DNA of 64,000 bases from Niallia sp. FSL W8-0635 (GCF_038007965.1 NZ_JBBOYD010000001.1:2706501-2770500), one strand, 5' to 3'; numbered from the stretch's first letter, positions 25,500 through 34,801 are shown. Notes: a model not told the origin generated them from the sequence alone. Translations and numbers: made by a program.

Positions 25500-25802
25500 T
25501 CAATCGTATAACTTACTCCCAAACACATGCTTTTCTAAATTAGATAATCTTTTTAAAATATCAAAATTAGTAGTTCCAGCGGTAGTAGGAGCCGGCTGCC
25601 TGCGACTTGCTTCCTCCGCTTGCTTTTTCAAACGTAAATTCTCTTGTTGTAATTCTTCAATTTCTTGATGCAATGTTTCATAATCTTTAATTATTAAATC
25701 CAAAAATTTATCTACTTCTTCTGGTTTATACCCTCTTACACTTGTTTTAAATTCTTTTTCCAAAATATCTTTTGCTGTTAATTTCATTTTATCTGATAGC
25801 AT
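25500..25802 (-). CDS. gpsB: Cell division and elongation regulator GpsB
   Basis: A 100-residue DivIVA-like protein. The N-terminal membrane-binding and partner-binding domain has [28 protein letters not shown], summarised here by [12 protein letters not shown] and VDKFLD, followed by a coiled coil ([14 protein letters not shown]) and a short C-terminal helix for trimer-of-dimers assembly. GpsB shuttles between division septum and side wall and recruits PBP1, the product of ponA in this window, through basic N-terminal motifs. The PBP1 cytoplasmic tail here contains such arginine-rich residues (TREERRKQ). Strong GAGGTGAG site before the ATG. Neighbours ypsA and rnpB match B. subtilis. Confidence 0.96.
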   Translation of the reverse strand: MLSDKMKLTAKDILEKEFKTSVRGYKPEEVDKFLDLIIKDYETLHQEIEELQQENLRLKKQAEEASRRQPAPTTAGTTNFDILKRLSNLEKHVFGSKLYD

Positions 25803-25877
25803 TTATCGCTCACCTCAGTCGATTACCGTTTATCTCCATTATTTTTTCAAATATACACCATTTTGTCAATAAATCTA

Positions 25878-26435
25878 TTAAAACTCTTCATTAAACTTTA
25901 CTTCTTCCACGATATCCTGTAAATCTGAAAATTGAATTTTACGAATATCATATGTGTTTTGTTGCTGATACATTTGAGCAAGTTCATACAAATACTTTGG
26001 ACTGCCGGGATTCTCTTCATCATAAAAAAGGAGAAGTGCATCACTTTTCTTTAGTAAAAATACATTTTTATCTTTTAATTGTTGCGGACTTTCATATGGC
26101 TTTTTTGAAACCGAATCAACAAAGTCAGCCTGCATGATTATTTCTTCATACCATTCTTGATTTGCTTCTTTCCAATTCTTTTCCTGTTCGAGAAATGGAG
26201 TAATTACTCCTAGTTTTAAGTCTGGATATTCTTCCATTTGTAAATCAAATACCACTTCAGCAGCCCATAATTCTGTTCCAAGCTGACCACTGATTAATAC
26301 CCACTCCAGTCCTTCTTCTAGCATTATCTCCAGGTTTTTTCTTAACGCTAATTTTATGTATTCTACTGCTGGTTCTTCTCGCTTAAATATTCCAATCTCA
26401 AAAGGCTTATAGCCAGAAATGACGGCTATTTTCAT
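25878..26435 (-). CDS. ypsA: YpsA, SLOG-superfamily (DUF1273) protein
   Basis: A 185-residue Rossmannoid protein of the SLOG superfamily. The nucleotide-binding elements are [17 protein letters not shown] at the N-terminus and [16 protein letters not shown] (about 65-80). In B. subtilis, YpsA influences cell division and oxidative stress responses; its ligand is thought to be nucleotide-like. Start ATG has AAGGAG somewhat far upstream (about 14 bases). It lies directly before gpsB on the same strand, 75 bases apart, the conserved arrangement that suggests linked function. Confidence 0.88.
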   Translation of the reverse strand: MKIAVISGYKPFEIGIFKREEPAVEYIKLALRKNLEIMLEEGLEWVLISGQLGTELWAAEVVFDLQMEEYPDLKLGVITPFLEQEKNWKEANQEWYEEIIMQADFVDSVSKKPYESPQQLKDKNVFLLKKSDALLLFYDEENPGSPKYLYELAQMYQQQNTYDIRKIQFSDLQDIVEEVKFNEEF

Positions 26436-26698
26436 AATAGTATAAGAAACTCCTTCATATTAAACGTTATTACTTTAAAATATATCATAAATATACTAAC
26501 CTATAAAGAATAAACGCTTTAAAAATGATGATAAGTATTCATTTTCACAAGCTAGTCTTTCTTTACAATCCAAGTATATGTTTAGTATTCGATAAAATGA
26601 GCAAAAATAATCGTTTCAGAATTTTTTTTATTTCGTTGTTCTCCATTTTTTCTAGTCCAAGTGTATAAATGTCATGTAAGTGCCCCTTTTTCAAAAAA

Positions 26699-26728
26699 AA
26701 CAAGGATCTCTTAACACGGATCCTTGTT
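26699..26728 (-). terminator. Terminator of cotD
   Basis: AAACAAGGATC / GATCCTTGTTT stem with a nine-base loop, followed leftwards by a run of T. Confidence 0.88.
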
Positions 26729-26739
26729 TCACCTTTTAC

Positions 26740-27093
26740 TTATCTTCTTCTGAACGGAAACGCACCAGGCATTCCAGGTTGAGCTGGGAACATTTGCCCA
26801 GTTGCTGTAAATGGAGTTCCTCCAGTTGTTGGAAAAGCAGGAGCTGTAGGTGCTACAGGAGCTGTTGGAAATGGAGCTGGAGCTGGACCCATATTAGCTT
26901 GCGTATTCGTTACCACAGTCTCAGAAGATTGAGTGTGTGGGAAAAAATGTTGATGCTCATAATTCACATGATTAACTGTAGTAGTATGTGTTGGGTGAAT
27001 ATGAGGAACAATATTATTAGAGAAAGTGTTATTCACACAACATTTAGTTGGATGAACTACTGCCGGTAAAATGTTATTAGGTTTACAATGCAT
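26740..27093 (-). CDS. cotD: Spore coat protein D
   Basis: A 117-residue inner-coat protein. Its first half matches CotD: MHCKPNN, VVHPTKCC, NTFSNNIVPHIHPTHTTTVNH and HQHFFPHTQS, rich in His and with the CC pair, here quoted in pieces. The second half is a Pro/Ala/Thr/Gly-rich tail (APVAPTAPAFPTTGG) ending FPFRRR, which B. subtilis CotD (75 residues) lacks. The ATG at 27093 has GAGGAGA upstream; the TTG at 27111 lies inside that site. It is presumably made late in the mother cell under SigK, though I could not fix the promoter. Confidence 0.88.
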   Translation of the reverse strand: MHCKPNNILPAVVHPTKCCVNNTFSNNIVPHIHPTHTTTVNHVNYEHQHFFPHTQSSETVVTNTQANMGPAPAPFPTAPVAPTAPAFPTTGGTPFTATGQMFPAQPGMPGAFPFRRR

Positions 27094-27512
27094 AAGAAAA
27101 TCTCCTCTCAAAAATTAGTTATCTTACAGTAACAATTTATGTAGAAAGGGATAATCTTGTACTAATACAAACACCTATTTTGCATGGAATTTACCTGGTA
27201 TTTATAAAAAATGCTAAATTCACAATCAAAACTAAAGGATATGCATGAATTAAAAGATATTATAAATGTGCGTAAAAACTGTCTTTTAGGGTTGTGAATA
27301 AAACAATTGTTAAACAAATAAGAACAAAAAACATACACATAACTACTTTATACAAGTTCGTTCACTCCAAATTAGTATTTCATTTATCCTATTGGTATTT
27401 CTATGAAATAGTTTTATCACTGTTCTTTACAAAAAATGAGTAACATCTAGAAACTAGCCTTTAGTATAAATAAACTATTTACTATTTTAATAGGGAACGG
27501 TCATACAAACAA
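27094..27512. other. Gene-free spacer between cotD and mrfB
   Basis: About 420 AT-rich bases. It must hold the cotD promoter and the 3' end of mrfB, but I could not identify a convincing SigK promoter or terminator. One 28-codon frame at 27214 lacks a ribosome site. Confidence 0.5.
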
Positions 27513-28796
27513 CTAGGTTATTGATGGAATAATAGATTTATTTTTAATGGTATGCAATTTTCTTTCAAGTCGATTACGTCTTTTTTGTAGCTCTTCGTTC
27601 ACTTTCTCTAATTCGTGCTGGTTGTTTACTAGTTTTTGTGCTCTTTCCGTATAGCTTAATGCTATTTGAAGATTTTTCTCTTTATGCTCAGCAAGTTTTG
27701 CAAGTTCAATTAATGATTGTAAAACAATTGATAGTTTTGTCTCCTTAGTATATGTTTGAACAATTTTTCTCCAAAGCTCCCCAGCATCCTCAAACTGCTT
27801 CTCTCTTTTATACTCTTTCGCTAATAAAAAGGCTGCCTCTAAAACTTCTTCTTTATTTTGCTCCTTAATACTCTGTAAATTTTGCTTTGCAATCTCAGTC
27901 TGACCAATAACAGCGTACCATTTTCCAACTTCTAAGGCCTCTTTGGCGCTAATTTTTTGATCTTTTCTTAATAATTGGTAGCTTAAATGAGTATATAAAG
28001 TAATAAGAGAAAGGATATCTATTTCATTATGCTTTAAAATACCAAGCATTCCTTCTGGATTCTTTCGTTCAACAAAATCAAAATAAATCATAGGTGCTAG
28101 AAATCCAGGGATGTCATCCTCCCGCTTTACGCCAAGGATTTCTTCCTCCACTATAGACAATTTTGTTCTATCTAATCGATGTTTCCACATTCGTCGAGCC
28201 CCGTGATATAAATCAAAATGACCAAATTCAGGTAGCTTTGGTACATGCTCCTTTATTAGCGTATGTCTTGTTTTTACCTGCGGCCAATCAAAAGCCTTGC
28301 CGTTATATGTTACTAGTGTCCTATAGTCTACATTTTCTAGAAAACTATTAAACAAAGGTACTTCTGCTCCAGGATGTGGCAAGATATGCTGTTTCAATAC
28401 AATCTCATCCTCTAATAATTGTGCATATCCAAGGATAAAAATTGTATTTCCTGCTCCGCCCCCAAGCCCAGTTGTTTCCGTATCAAAGAAGAAAAGGTCC
28501 TTTGCTTGGTGTCCTCTCGCTGAAAGAGTATGATGATAATCTACTTTATTCCATTCATCCACAATATGAGTAAACTCCCGAAACGAATAATTACCATGTT
28601 TATAGTCAAGGGAATATCGCACTTCGCGAATCAAGCAATATTCCTCATCTAACCAATAAGGTTGGACATTTTCTTGCTCCCATTGTTTGGTATAAGGAAT
28701 ACTTTTCCCCTTTTCCTCGTTATTTTTCACAAGGGGAGTTTGTTCTTCTTTTTTTATATGAGACTTCATTCTACTTAATTTATTTTTAATCGACAT
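27513..28796 (-). CDS. mrfB: MrfB (YprB), DnaQ-like exonuclease of mitomycin repair
   Basis: A 427-residue protein: an RNase H-fold 3'-5' exonuclease domain (about 80-290) followed by tetratricopeptide-like helices. The DEDD residues are visible in FFFDTETTGLGGGAGN, LVTYNGKAFDWP and HNEIDILSL. In B. subtilis MrfA and MrfB act together in a UvrA-independent excision pathway for mitomycin C damage. ATG at 28796 follows AGGGGAT; the frame from 28823 overlaps mrfA and lacks a site. It starts 10 bases after the mrfA stop, so the two genes form an operon. Confidence 0.93.
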   Translation of the reverse strand: MSIKNKLSRMKSHIKKEEQTPLVKNNEEKGKSIPYTKQWEQENVQPYWLDEEYCLIREVRYSLDYKHGNYSFREFTHIVDEWNKVDYHHTLSARGHQAKDLFFFDTETTGLGGGAGNTIFILGYAQLLEDEIVLKQHILPHPGAEVPLFNSFLENVDYRTLVTYNGKAFDWPQVKTRHTLIKEHVPKLPEFGHFDLYHGARRMWKHRLDRTKLSIVEEEILGVKREDDIPGFLAPMIYFDFVERKNPEGMLGILKHNEIDILSLITLYTHLSYQLLRKDQKISAKEALEVGKWYAVIGQTEIAKQNLQSIKEQNKEEVLEAAFLLAKEYKREKQFEDAGELWRKIVQTYTKETKLSIVLQSLIELAKLAEHKEKNLQIALSYTERAQKLVNNQHELEKVNEELQKRRNRLERKLHTIKNKSIIPSIT

Positions 28797-28806
28797 ATTA
28801 ATCCCC

Positions 28807-31089
28807 TTAACTGGAAAAACCACTATCCTCCAAGAGTGAGAGGATTTTAATTACATCCCGTTTACTGTTATTTGAATGACTCTCTGTTCCTATACAAGAA
28901 GGACAACCATACTCACAAGCACAATTTTTCACCATTTTTTTCGCTTCCTTTAAGACAACTGGCATTTCTTCGTATATTTTTTTACTTAAGCCTATTCCAC
29001 CAGGATATTGATCATAAAAGAAAATAGTTGCTTTCTCATTATGTTCCGCTTTTACTTGCGGAACTACATGTAAGTCAGATGGATCTGCCATTACAAGAAG
29101 TGGTGCAATATGTTTTAATGCATGCGCAGCACCTATTAACCCTTGTTCAGTTTGCTCTTGTTCCCATGCTAATTTCTCTTGTTGAAAAGATATCCACGCG
29201 GCATTTGTATGAAGCTCTTCTTCAGGTAATGCAATGGGCCCAGAACCAATATTCTCATGTGTCTCAAATTTGATTTTTTTAAAAATTGTGCTCATCGCTA
29301 TAATACTAACATCGCCAAAGCCAGTTTCTGCTTTAGAATAATTATTCCGATTATCCTCTTCCAAAACCTTTAAGGAAACTGCTAAATTGGCATCTGTATA
29401 ATAGTCGACACTGACTTCGCGAACATATGCTTTTTTCTCTTCCCAATCAAGCTTCTCTACTTGATATTGAATTCCTTGGTGCATGTAAATTGCTTCTTCG
29501 TGTAACAATGTCATTGCAGAAAAACGGTCACTTTCTCCGATTACTCTGCTTTTGCTTACATCAGAAATATCAATAATGACTATATTTTCTTGGGAAGCAG
29601 AACGAAGGCTTATATTATGGGCTGGAAAAGAATCGTTCATCCAATACCATTTATCCCCATTTTGAAAAAGAATCCTCTCTTCTGATAGAAACTCCAGTAT
29701 TTCAGTAATTTCACAATTTCCAAATGTATCTCCTTCTTTAAAAGGAAGCTCATAAGCAGCACATTTCATATGATCAATCAAGATGATAAGATTATCAGGG
29801 TTAATTCTCGCTGTTTCAGGATTTCTACTAAAAAAATAGTCTGGATTCGCCACCATATACTGATCAAGAGGACTAGAGCTTGCAACCATAATAACTAGTG
29901 ATTCATCATGTCGACGACCAGCTCGTCCCGCCTGTTGCCATGAGCTTGCAATGGTACCAGGATACCCTGTCATCACACAAGCTTGAAGTTGTCCAATGTC
30001 AACACCTAGTTCTAATGCATTGGTGCTAACAACCCCATAAATATTCCCATGTCTTAAACCTTGCTCAATTTCTCTTCTTTCAGTTGGCAAATATCCTCCT
30101 CGATAACCACGGATAGATTTTGGACCAAGCTGAAATTTAACAAGTTCTTGTAAATACGTTAATAGTATCTCCACTCTCACTCGACTTTTGGCAAAGACGA
30201 TTGTTTGAATTTTATTTTTAAGTAATTCCCCTGCGATTTGCCGTACTTCTAAAGTAGCGCTTCTTCTAATATTTAATGGAATGTTAACAATTGGCGGATT
30301 GTAAAACACGAAATGTTTCTTCCCGCTTGGAGCACCATTATTGTCTATGAGGCTAACTCGCTCTTCTGTTAAATTTTCTGCTAATTCCTTTGGATTTGCA
30401 ATTGTAGCTGATGTACAAATAAAGATAGGATTACTGCCATAGAAGGAACATATACGCTTTAATCTTCGAATGACATTTGCTACATGACTCCCAAAAACCC
30501 CTCTGTAAATATGCAATTCATCAATAATGACATACTTCAAGTTTTCAAATAAAGATACCCACTTCGTATGATGTGGCAAAATAGCAGAATGAAGCATGTC
30601 TGGATTTGTTATGACGATATGCCCTGCTTTTCGAACCTTCTGTCTAATGGACGCTGGTGTATCTCCGTCATATGTATAGCTATTTATCTGTAATTCTGCG
30701 CTTTCAATTAACTCATTTAACTCACTTTTTTGATCCTGTGCAAGTGCTTTTGTCGGGAACATATATAACGCTCTTGCGTTTTTATTCTCAGCGATAGACT
30801 GGATTACAGGTAGATTATAGCAGAGTGTTTTTCCAGAAGCAGTCGGCGTAACAGCAACAATACTTTTCCCTTCCCGAATCGCTTGATAAGATGAGTATTG
30901 ATGTGTATATAAACCAGTAATTCCCCGTTTTTGTAAGGCATCTTTTAAATTTGGCAATAAATCATCCGGAAGAGGAACTGAATTAGCTTCCTTCGCTTCA
31001 ATCGTATGCCAATATGAAATTCTTTCTTTATAATCTTCCTTTGTTTTTAATTCTTTTATAATGTCTTGAAGGTTTTTTCGTACTTTCAT
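28807..31089 (-). CDS. mrfA: MrfA (YprA), DEAD/H-like helicase of mitomycin repair
   Basis: A 760-residue superfamily 2 helicase with a C-terminal DUF1998/zinc domain. Walker A is AVTPTASGKTLCYNLP, motif II is the unusual DELH (VIIDELHIYRGVFGSH), motif III CTSATIAN, motif VI GRAGRRHD. The C-terminal four-cysteine set is CACEYGCPSC. It is a 3'-5' DNA helicase in B. subtilis and works with MrfB to remove mitomycin adducts. All motifs are intact. It is the first gene of the mrfAB operon. Confidence 0.95.
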   Translation of the reverse strand: MKVRKNLQDIIKELKTKEDYKERISYWHTIEAKEANSVPLPDDLLPNLKDALQKRGITGLYTHQYSSYQAIREGKSIVAVTPTASGKTLCYNLPVIQSIAENKNARALYMFPTKALAQDQKSELNELIESAELQINSYTYDGDTPASIRQKVRKAGHIVITNPDMLHSAILPHHTKWVSLFENLKYVIIDELHIYRGVFGSHVANVIRRLKRICSFYGSNPIFICTSATIANPKELAENLTEERVSLIDNNGAPSGKKHFVFYNPPIVNIPLNIRRSATLEVRQIAGELLKNKIQTIVFAKSRVRVEILLTYLQELVKFQLGPKSIRGYRGGYLPTERREIEQGLRHGNIYGVVSTNALELGVDIGQLQACVMTGYPGTIASSWQQAGRAGRRHDESLVIMVASSSPLDQYMVANPDYFFSRNPETARINPDNLIILIDHMKCAAYELPFKEGDTFGNCEITEILEFLSEERILFQNGDKWYWMNDSFPAHNISLRSASQENIVIIDISDVSKSRVIGESDRFSAMTLLHEEAIYMHQGIQYQVEKLDWEEKKAYVREVSVDYYTDANLAVSLKVLEEDNRNNYSKAETGFGDVSIIAMSTIFKKIKFETHENIGSGPIALPEEELHTNAAWISFQQEKLAWEQEQTEQGLIGAAHALKHIAPLLVMADPSDLHVVPQVKAEHNEKATIFFYDQYPGGIGLSKKIYEEMPVVLKEAKKMVKNCACEYGCPSCIGTESHSNNSKRDVIKILSLLEDSGFSS

Positions 31090-31175
31090 TTTGTTTCACC
31101 TCTATTATTTCTATTTTACCGAATAGACGTTCGATTTAAAAGAGGTTTTAAAAAGAAAAAAGCAACCATTATTTG

Positions 31176-31958
31176 TTATTTTTTCTCTATAAAGGAGCAA
31201 ATTGCTTCCGCTAACCTTTTGGGATCTTCCTGCATACTCATATGTCCTGTTTCTAATCTGATTTCTGTAATATATGGACTTGAAGCAGATGCAACACGAT
31301 CTATTGAAACCACTTTATCTTTTGTTCCTTTTAACAATAAAACAGGTATCTTTGCTTTTTCTACAACATAATTTCTATCTGGTCTTTTTCTCATAGCTGC
31401 CTGTGTCTCCATTGCTGCTATAGGGTTGGTACCATAACCAATCCTTTTTGCCTTTTCCACTTCCGTTGGTAATGCTGTCAAGGATTCATCTGAAAAGAGA
31501 TTAGGAATAAGACCATCTACGAATTCCTCTATTCCAAGATCTTGAATTTTTCGAATAGCGTTTAATCTTCCTTCTTTTCCTTCCTCTGTATCAGAAAATG
31601 CAGTTGAATGAATTAAACCAAATCCCTTTAAGCTATCTTCAAAAAGGTCCGCAAATGCCAATGTTACATATCCGCCAAGTGAGTGTCCAAACATATATAC
31701 TTTATCAATTCCTAGTGCACCTAATAACAGCTTGATATCCTTTGCTAAATCTTCAATCTCGAATGGTTCTCCATTATATGCTGAGTCTCCATGACCGCGT
31801 AGGTCCACTGCTAAAACACGAAATTTCTCAGCAAGCAACGGAATAATATATTCCCAATAATCTACACTCCCACAAAAACCATGTATTAATACCAAGGGAT
31901 CCCCTTGCCCTTGTTCTGTATAAAATAGCTGTTCCTTACCAACTGTGACTTTTGTCAT
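31176..31958 (-). CDS. Alpha/beta-fold hydrolase
   Basis: A 260-residue alpha/beta hydrolase. The nucleophile elbow is GHSLGG (Ser about 93), the oxyanion region is LIHGFCGSVDYW, and the catalytic His is in LETGHMSMQEDP. A short lid region lies between, and the acid is likely in LKGTKDKVVS. Substrate unknown; the sequence is of the esterase/lipase or haloperoxidase-like kind. It is soluble, without signal peptide. The ATG follows GGAAG. It lies 86 bases upstream of mrfA on the same strand but with no evident functional link. Confidence 0.85.
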   Translation of the reverse strand: MTKVTVGKEQLFYTEQGQGDPLVLIHGFCGSVDYWEYIIPLLAEKFRVLAVDLRGHGDSAYNGEPFEIEDLAKDIKLLLGALGIDKVYMFGHSLGGYVTLAFADLFEDSLKGFGLIHSTAFSDTEEGKEGRLNAIRKIQDLGIEEFVDGLIPNLFSDESLTALPTEVEKAKRIGYGTNPIAAMETQAAMRKRPDRNYVVEKAKIPVLLLKGTKDKVVSIDRVASASSPYITEIRLETGHMSMQEDPKRLAEAICSFIEKK

Positions 31959-32049
31959 CTTCCTTAACTTCCTTTCTTCCTCGTTTAATTAAATATAGCA
32001 CTTTTATTTAATGCAGATAAAGAGAAACTATGCATTACTTTTTGCATTT

Positions 32050-32265
32050 ATTATTTAGGCTGTTTTCTAAAAGATTGTTGCTTTCTCAATAGAAAAAATC
32101 AATTAATGAGGAAATTTGAGCAGCCTGAATACACGTGGATGGGATTAGCGAGACAGGTGAGACCCCGGAGGCGAAGCTGAGGAGGCTCACCGCTCGCCCC
32201 ATGGAAAGCGAAGTGTATTCAGGTGCGGGTCATAGCAACAAACTTTACGAAAACAGCTATTATTT
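32050..32265. mobile_element. Intact MITE-like element with target-site duplication
   Basis: The element (32058-32258, about 201 bases) has terminal inverted repeats GGCTGTTTTCTAAAAG and CTTTACGAAAACAGCT. It is flanked by a direct repeat ATTATTT(A) at 32050-32057 and 32259-32266. Inside is a second inverted pair, CAGCCTGAATACAC (32121-32134) and GTGTATTCAGGTGCG (32214-32228), enclosing a GC-richer core with CCCCATGGAAAGCG. It encodes no protein. Ends of about 16 bp plus a 7-8 bp duplication are those of a DDE-transposase-mobilised non-autonomous element; the source IS is not in the window. The remaining spacer 31959-32422 holds only the hsp20 upstream region. Confidence 0.78.
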
Positions 32266-32422
32266 AAGAATAAATAGCAAACAACCAAACACCAATCGTA
32301 TTTATTAGGCATAGTATAAGTAGAAAAGAGCCTATACATTTGTAATTTTTCTTCCCAAATCGAAATAAGAAGAAAATACTTGCTGCGCTTATGTTCATGT
32401 TTTATGTAAGGAGTGATTTAGT

Positions 32423-32908
32423 ATGTCTTCAAACTTTCCAATCGACCCAAACAAAAAGGAGAAACCCCCTCAAGTTTTTAACGGATTCATGCGTTCCATG
32501 AATCAGTTTTTTCAAGAAAAGCCAGTAAAAAATTTCCTTCAACAAATGGATGAATTTTTTAGCAATCCATTTCCTAACATGGCTTTTCCAGTTAGTGTAA
32601 ATGAAACGGAAAGTGCAACAATTATTAAAGCGGAATTACCTGGCATTAATAAAGAACAAATTCAGCTAGACATTTTTGACCACCATTTAACAATAAGTGT
32701 AAACCATCAGGAAATCATTACAGAAGAGAATACGCAAGCAAAAACATTTCATACAAGTCAGACGTTAAAAAAGAGCAGCAGAACTATTGGATTCCCCCAC
32801 CCTATTGACGAAAAAAAGATTAAAGCATCTTATCAAAATGGATTGCTTATAATTAAAGTTCCAAAACCAAAAAGCAAAAAAATATTGATTGAAGACCATA
32901 ATGCATAA
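32423..32908 (+). CDS. Small heat shock protein (Hsp20/alpha-crystallin)
   Basis: A 161-residue holdase-type chaperone. An N-terminal Phe/Asn/Met-rich arm (1-58) precedes the alpha-crystallin domain (about 60-155), with AELPGINKEQIQLDIF and YQNGLLIIKVPKPK (the conserved A-x-x-x-NGLL region). The C-terminal IxI-type element is KILIEDH. Assembled oligomers bind unfolding proteins. AAGGAGTG precedes the ATG. It is a single-gene unit with its own terminator; no CIRCE or other heat-shock operator could be seen upstream. Confidence 0.92.
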   Translation: MSSNFPIDPNKKEKPPQVFNGFMRSMNQFFQEKPVKNFLQQMDEFFSNPFPNMAFPVSVNETESATIIKAELPGINKEQIQLDIFDHHLTISVNHQEIITEENTQAKTFHTSQTLKKSSRTIGFPHPIDEKKIKASYQNGLLIIKVPKPKSKKILIEDHNA

Positions 32909-32961
32909 AATCAAATAGAGTAAATACTTTAGTAACTGCACATATTAATAGTGGATGTTAA

Positions 32962-33006
32962 AGGAATTCACTCTCCTTTCCTTATAGTAAGAAGGAGAGA
33001 TTCCTT
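32962..33006 (+). terminator. Terminator after hsp20
   Basis: AGGAAT-CTCTCCTTTC and GAAGGAGAGATTCCT form an imperfect stem followed by TTTATAT. Confidence 0.75.
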
Positions 33007-33050
33007 TTATATCCATAATTTCTTCTAATCTTACTTCCTGAGGTGATAAG

Positions 33051-33203
33051 ATGAGTTATAAAGATCAGTTAGATTCTCATTCTGCGCTTTTTCATCACAA
33101 TTGGACGAGACCAAAACGTTCTAAATCCCAAGTAAATGGGCATACGCAAATGTCTCAAAACAATATCATTCTAAGAAGTAATGCAAAAGCACACCGCTGG
33201 TAA
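33051..33203 (+). CDS. Hypothetical 50-residue protein
   Basis: Begins MSYKDQLDSHSALFHHNWTR and ends RSNAKAHRW; basic, rich in His, Ser, Asn and Gln, with no hydrophobic stretch. GAGGTGAT stands close to the ATG and a strong bidirectional terminator follows, so expression is likely. Composition recalls small spore proteins, but I do not recognise a family. It sits where B. subtilis carries small spore genes near yppG, which is suggestive only. Confidence 0.55.
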   Translation: MSYKDQLDSHSALFHHNWTRPKRSKSQVNGHTQMSQNNIILRSNAKAHRW

Positions 33204-33220
33204 GTAGAGTAAAAGGAAAT

Positions 33221-33248
33221 GGAGGCTGTCGCTTGACAGCCTCCTCTA
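33221..33248. terminator. Bidirectional terminator between the 50-residue gene and yppG
   Basis: Perfect 10-bp stem GGAGGCTGTC / GACAGCCTCC with a four-base loop, between convergent genes. T-rich on the right (TCTATTATT). Confidence 0.85.
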
Positions 33249-33256
33249 TTATTAGC

Positions 33257-33766
33257 TTAAACCTTAAAAATTCCCCCGACTCCTTTTACTAAACCTGTAA
33301 CCTGATTCATCGCGTTCATCATCATTCCAGCTGTATCCATCATTTTGTTAAAATCTAATGAACCATCTTGTGATTTAAAAGAATTCATAATACTTTTCAC
33401 ATTCCCTTGTTTTTTAGGAATAAATGACTGCTTTGGGTATGGATTCATAAAACCATGATTTTGATTCATATAATTTTGCGAGTAATTGTTCATTTCTGTA
33501 TTCTCCATATAATGCAAGGGATTTTGGAAAATATCTTGGGTGCTACTTTTATACGCATTTTGCGGATGATAATAACTTGCTTGATTATTGGGATAAGTCG
33601 CTTGCATCGGCATATGATAGAAGTTCTGTCCATTCATCCCTGCCCCATTCCATTGATTTTGGTTCATATATGGATAATATTGTCTGTTATCACTTTGCAT
33701 ATATGGTGGAGTATAAGCGTTCAGATAAGACGCATTTCTTATTTGTTGATTAGATGCTCTATACAT
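33257..33766 (-). CDS. yppG: YppG-like protein
   Basis: A 169-residue protein with a long Asn/Tyr/Met/Gln-rich, low-complexity first part (NQNQWNGAGMNGQNFYHMP) and a more conserved C-terminus (QGNVKSIMNSFKSQDGSLDF, then MMDTAGMMMNAMNQVTGLVKG). This is the pattern of Bacillus YppG-family proteins, which often look like spore-surface or coat proteins. Function is not established. GGGAGGAT lies before the ATG. It is separated from yppE by 200 bases. Confidence 0.75.
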   Translation of the reverse strand: MYRASNQQIRNASYLNAYTPPYMQSDNRQYYPYMNQNQWNGAGMNGQNFYHMPMQATYPNNQASYYHPQNAYKSSTQDIFQNPLHYMENTEMNNYSQNYMNQNHGFMNPYPKQSFIPKKQGNVKSIMNSFKSQDGSLDFNKMMDTAGMMMNAMNQVTGLVKGVGGIFKV

Positions 33767-33972
33767 GAATTTCTATCCTCCCACGTTAAGATATCCTTCT
33801 CTACTATATGATGATAATGCCTATATCGTGCATTAATTAGCAAAAATCAATTGATTATAAAGGGAAGTATTTAAACATGGAGGAAGCATTTCTCTGTTAT
33901 CTTCTTCTTTGATTTTTCATTAAAATGCAAAAAAAAAAGAGAATTTTCATCTCCCTTTTTACTATTTCCCTA

Positions 33973-34350
33973 TTATTTTTCCTCTTTAAGAGCATCAAGT
34001 AATGTTTGTAAAATATACTTCACTGATTTTGCTGAATCGAGAAAACGTTTCTTACTTGTTTGTGTAAAAAACGCTTGGATTGAAATTATTTCTATATGAT
34101 CAGAGGCAGTATCAATTTGAATCGAATTCAAATAATCAGGTTTTGCTTCTCGTACCCACGCTTTGGCCAAGTCCTTCCATTCGTCATTTCGCTGCTTGAT
34201 TTGATTCGCAAACGGGCGAACAACTTCATAAAAATCTTCATTCACTCCCGATTCCTTTACTTTATAAAACGTATCTACCGCATAGTCGACTGACTCTAAA
34301 AGCTTCTCTGTATGTTCCATCAATAGATGATTTCCCGTCAATTTTGCCAC
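33973..34350 (-). CDS. yppE: YppE family protein
   Basis: A 125-residue all-helical protein of the YppE (DUF1798) family: LLMEHTEKLLESVDYAVDTF at the start and KRFLDSAKSVKYILQTLLDA at the end, forming a four-helix bundle by family. Function unknown. The frame starts with GTG at 34350; a TTG nine bases later (34341) fits the TGGAG site better, so the start is uncertain. It is preceded by yppD 40 bases upstream and the order yppC-yppD-yppE-yppG follows B. subtilis. Confidence 0.78.
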   Translation of the reverse strand: MAKLTGNHLLMEHTEKLLESVDYAVDTFYKVKESGVNEDFYEVVRPFANQIKQRNDEWKDLAKAWVREAKPDYLNSIQIDTASDHIEIISIQAFFTQTSKKRFLDSAKSVKYILQTLLDALKEEK

Positions 34351-34390
34351 TCCATTTACCTAATATCGTTAATCCATTTATTTTAACGAT

Positions 34391-34651
34391 TTATTTAACT
34401 AAGTTCAAGTAAAGAGACCGTTGTATTGGATAAGTCGCAACATCGGTAGAAACACCTAATTGGCTTACTGAGTCTTTTTTCTCAAGAATAGCCATTCCAT
34501 TTTCTATTTCATTTAAAGAATCGATATGATCTTTTATAAACTGCATATTTTGATTTTTCGATTTTACAAGTGTTGCATCTAATACATTTAACTCTTCTTG
34601 GATTTCTTCTAACATAATCAATAACTTTTCTTTTGTATAAGTAATTTCCAT
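34391..34651 (-). CDS. yppD: YppD-like protein
   Basis: An 86-residue protein, helical in its first 60 residues (EKLLIMLEEIQEELNVLDAT) with a less ordered C-terminus. Assignment as YppD rests on position between yppC and yppE and on similar size; the sequence itself is not distinctive. GGAGGG lies six bases before the ATG. Function unknown. Confidence 0.6.
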   Translation of the reverse strand: MEITYTKEKLLIMLEEIQEELNVLDATLVKSKNQNMQFIKDHIDSLNEIENGMAILEKKDSVSQLGVSTDVATYPIQRSLYLNLVK

Positions 34652-34801
34652 GCAAATCCCTCCAAGCTAATTTTTATATATACTCTTTCTCTCTTTTTTT
34701 TCACTATCCTTCACAGCTGACAAAACTAGAAGAGATTCGCCAAAGAAAGTATATTTTCTTATTGCTCGTTTAAATTTCGACAAAAACAACAGTAAAATGA
34801 G

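Noticed and set aside
27214..27300. A 28-codon frame between cotD and mrfB
   Set aside because: No ribosome site and an AT-rich context; chance is the simpler explanation.
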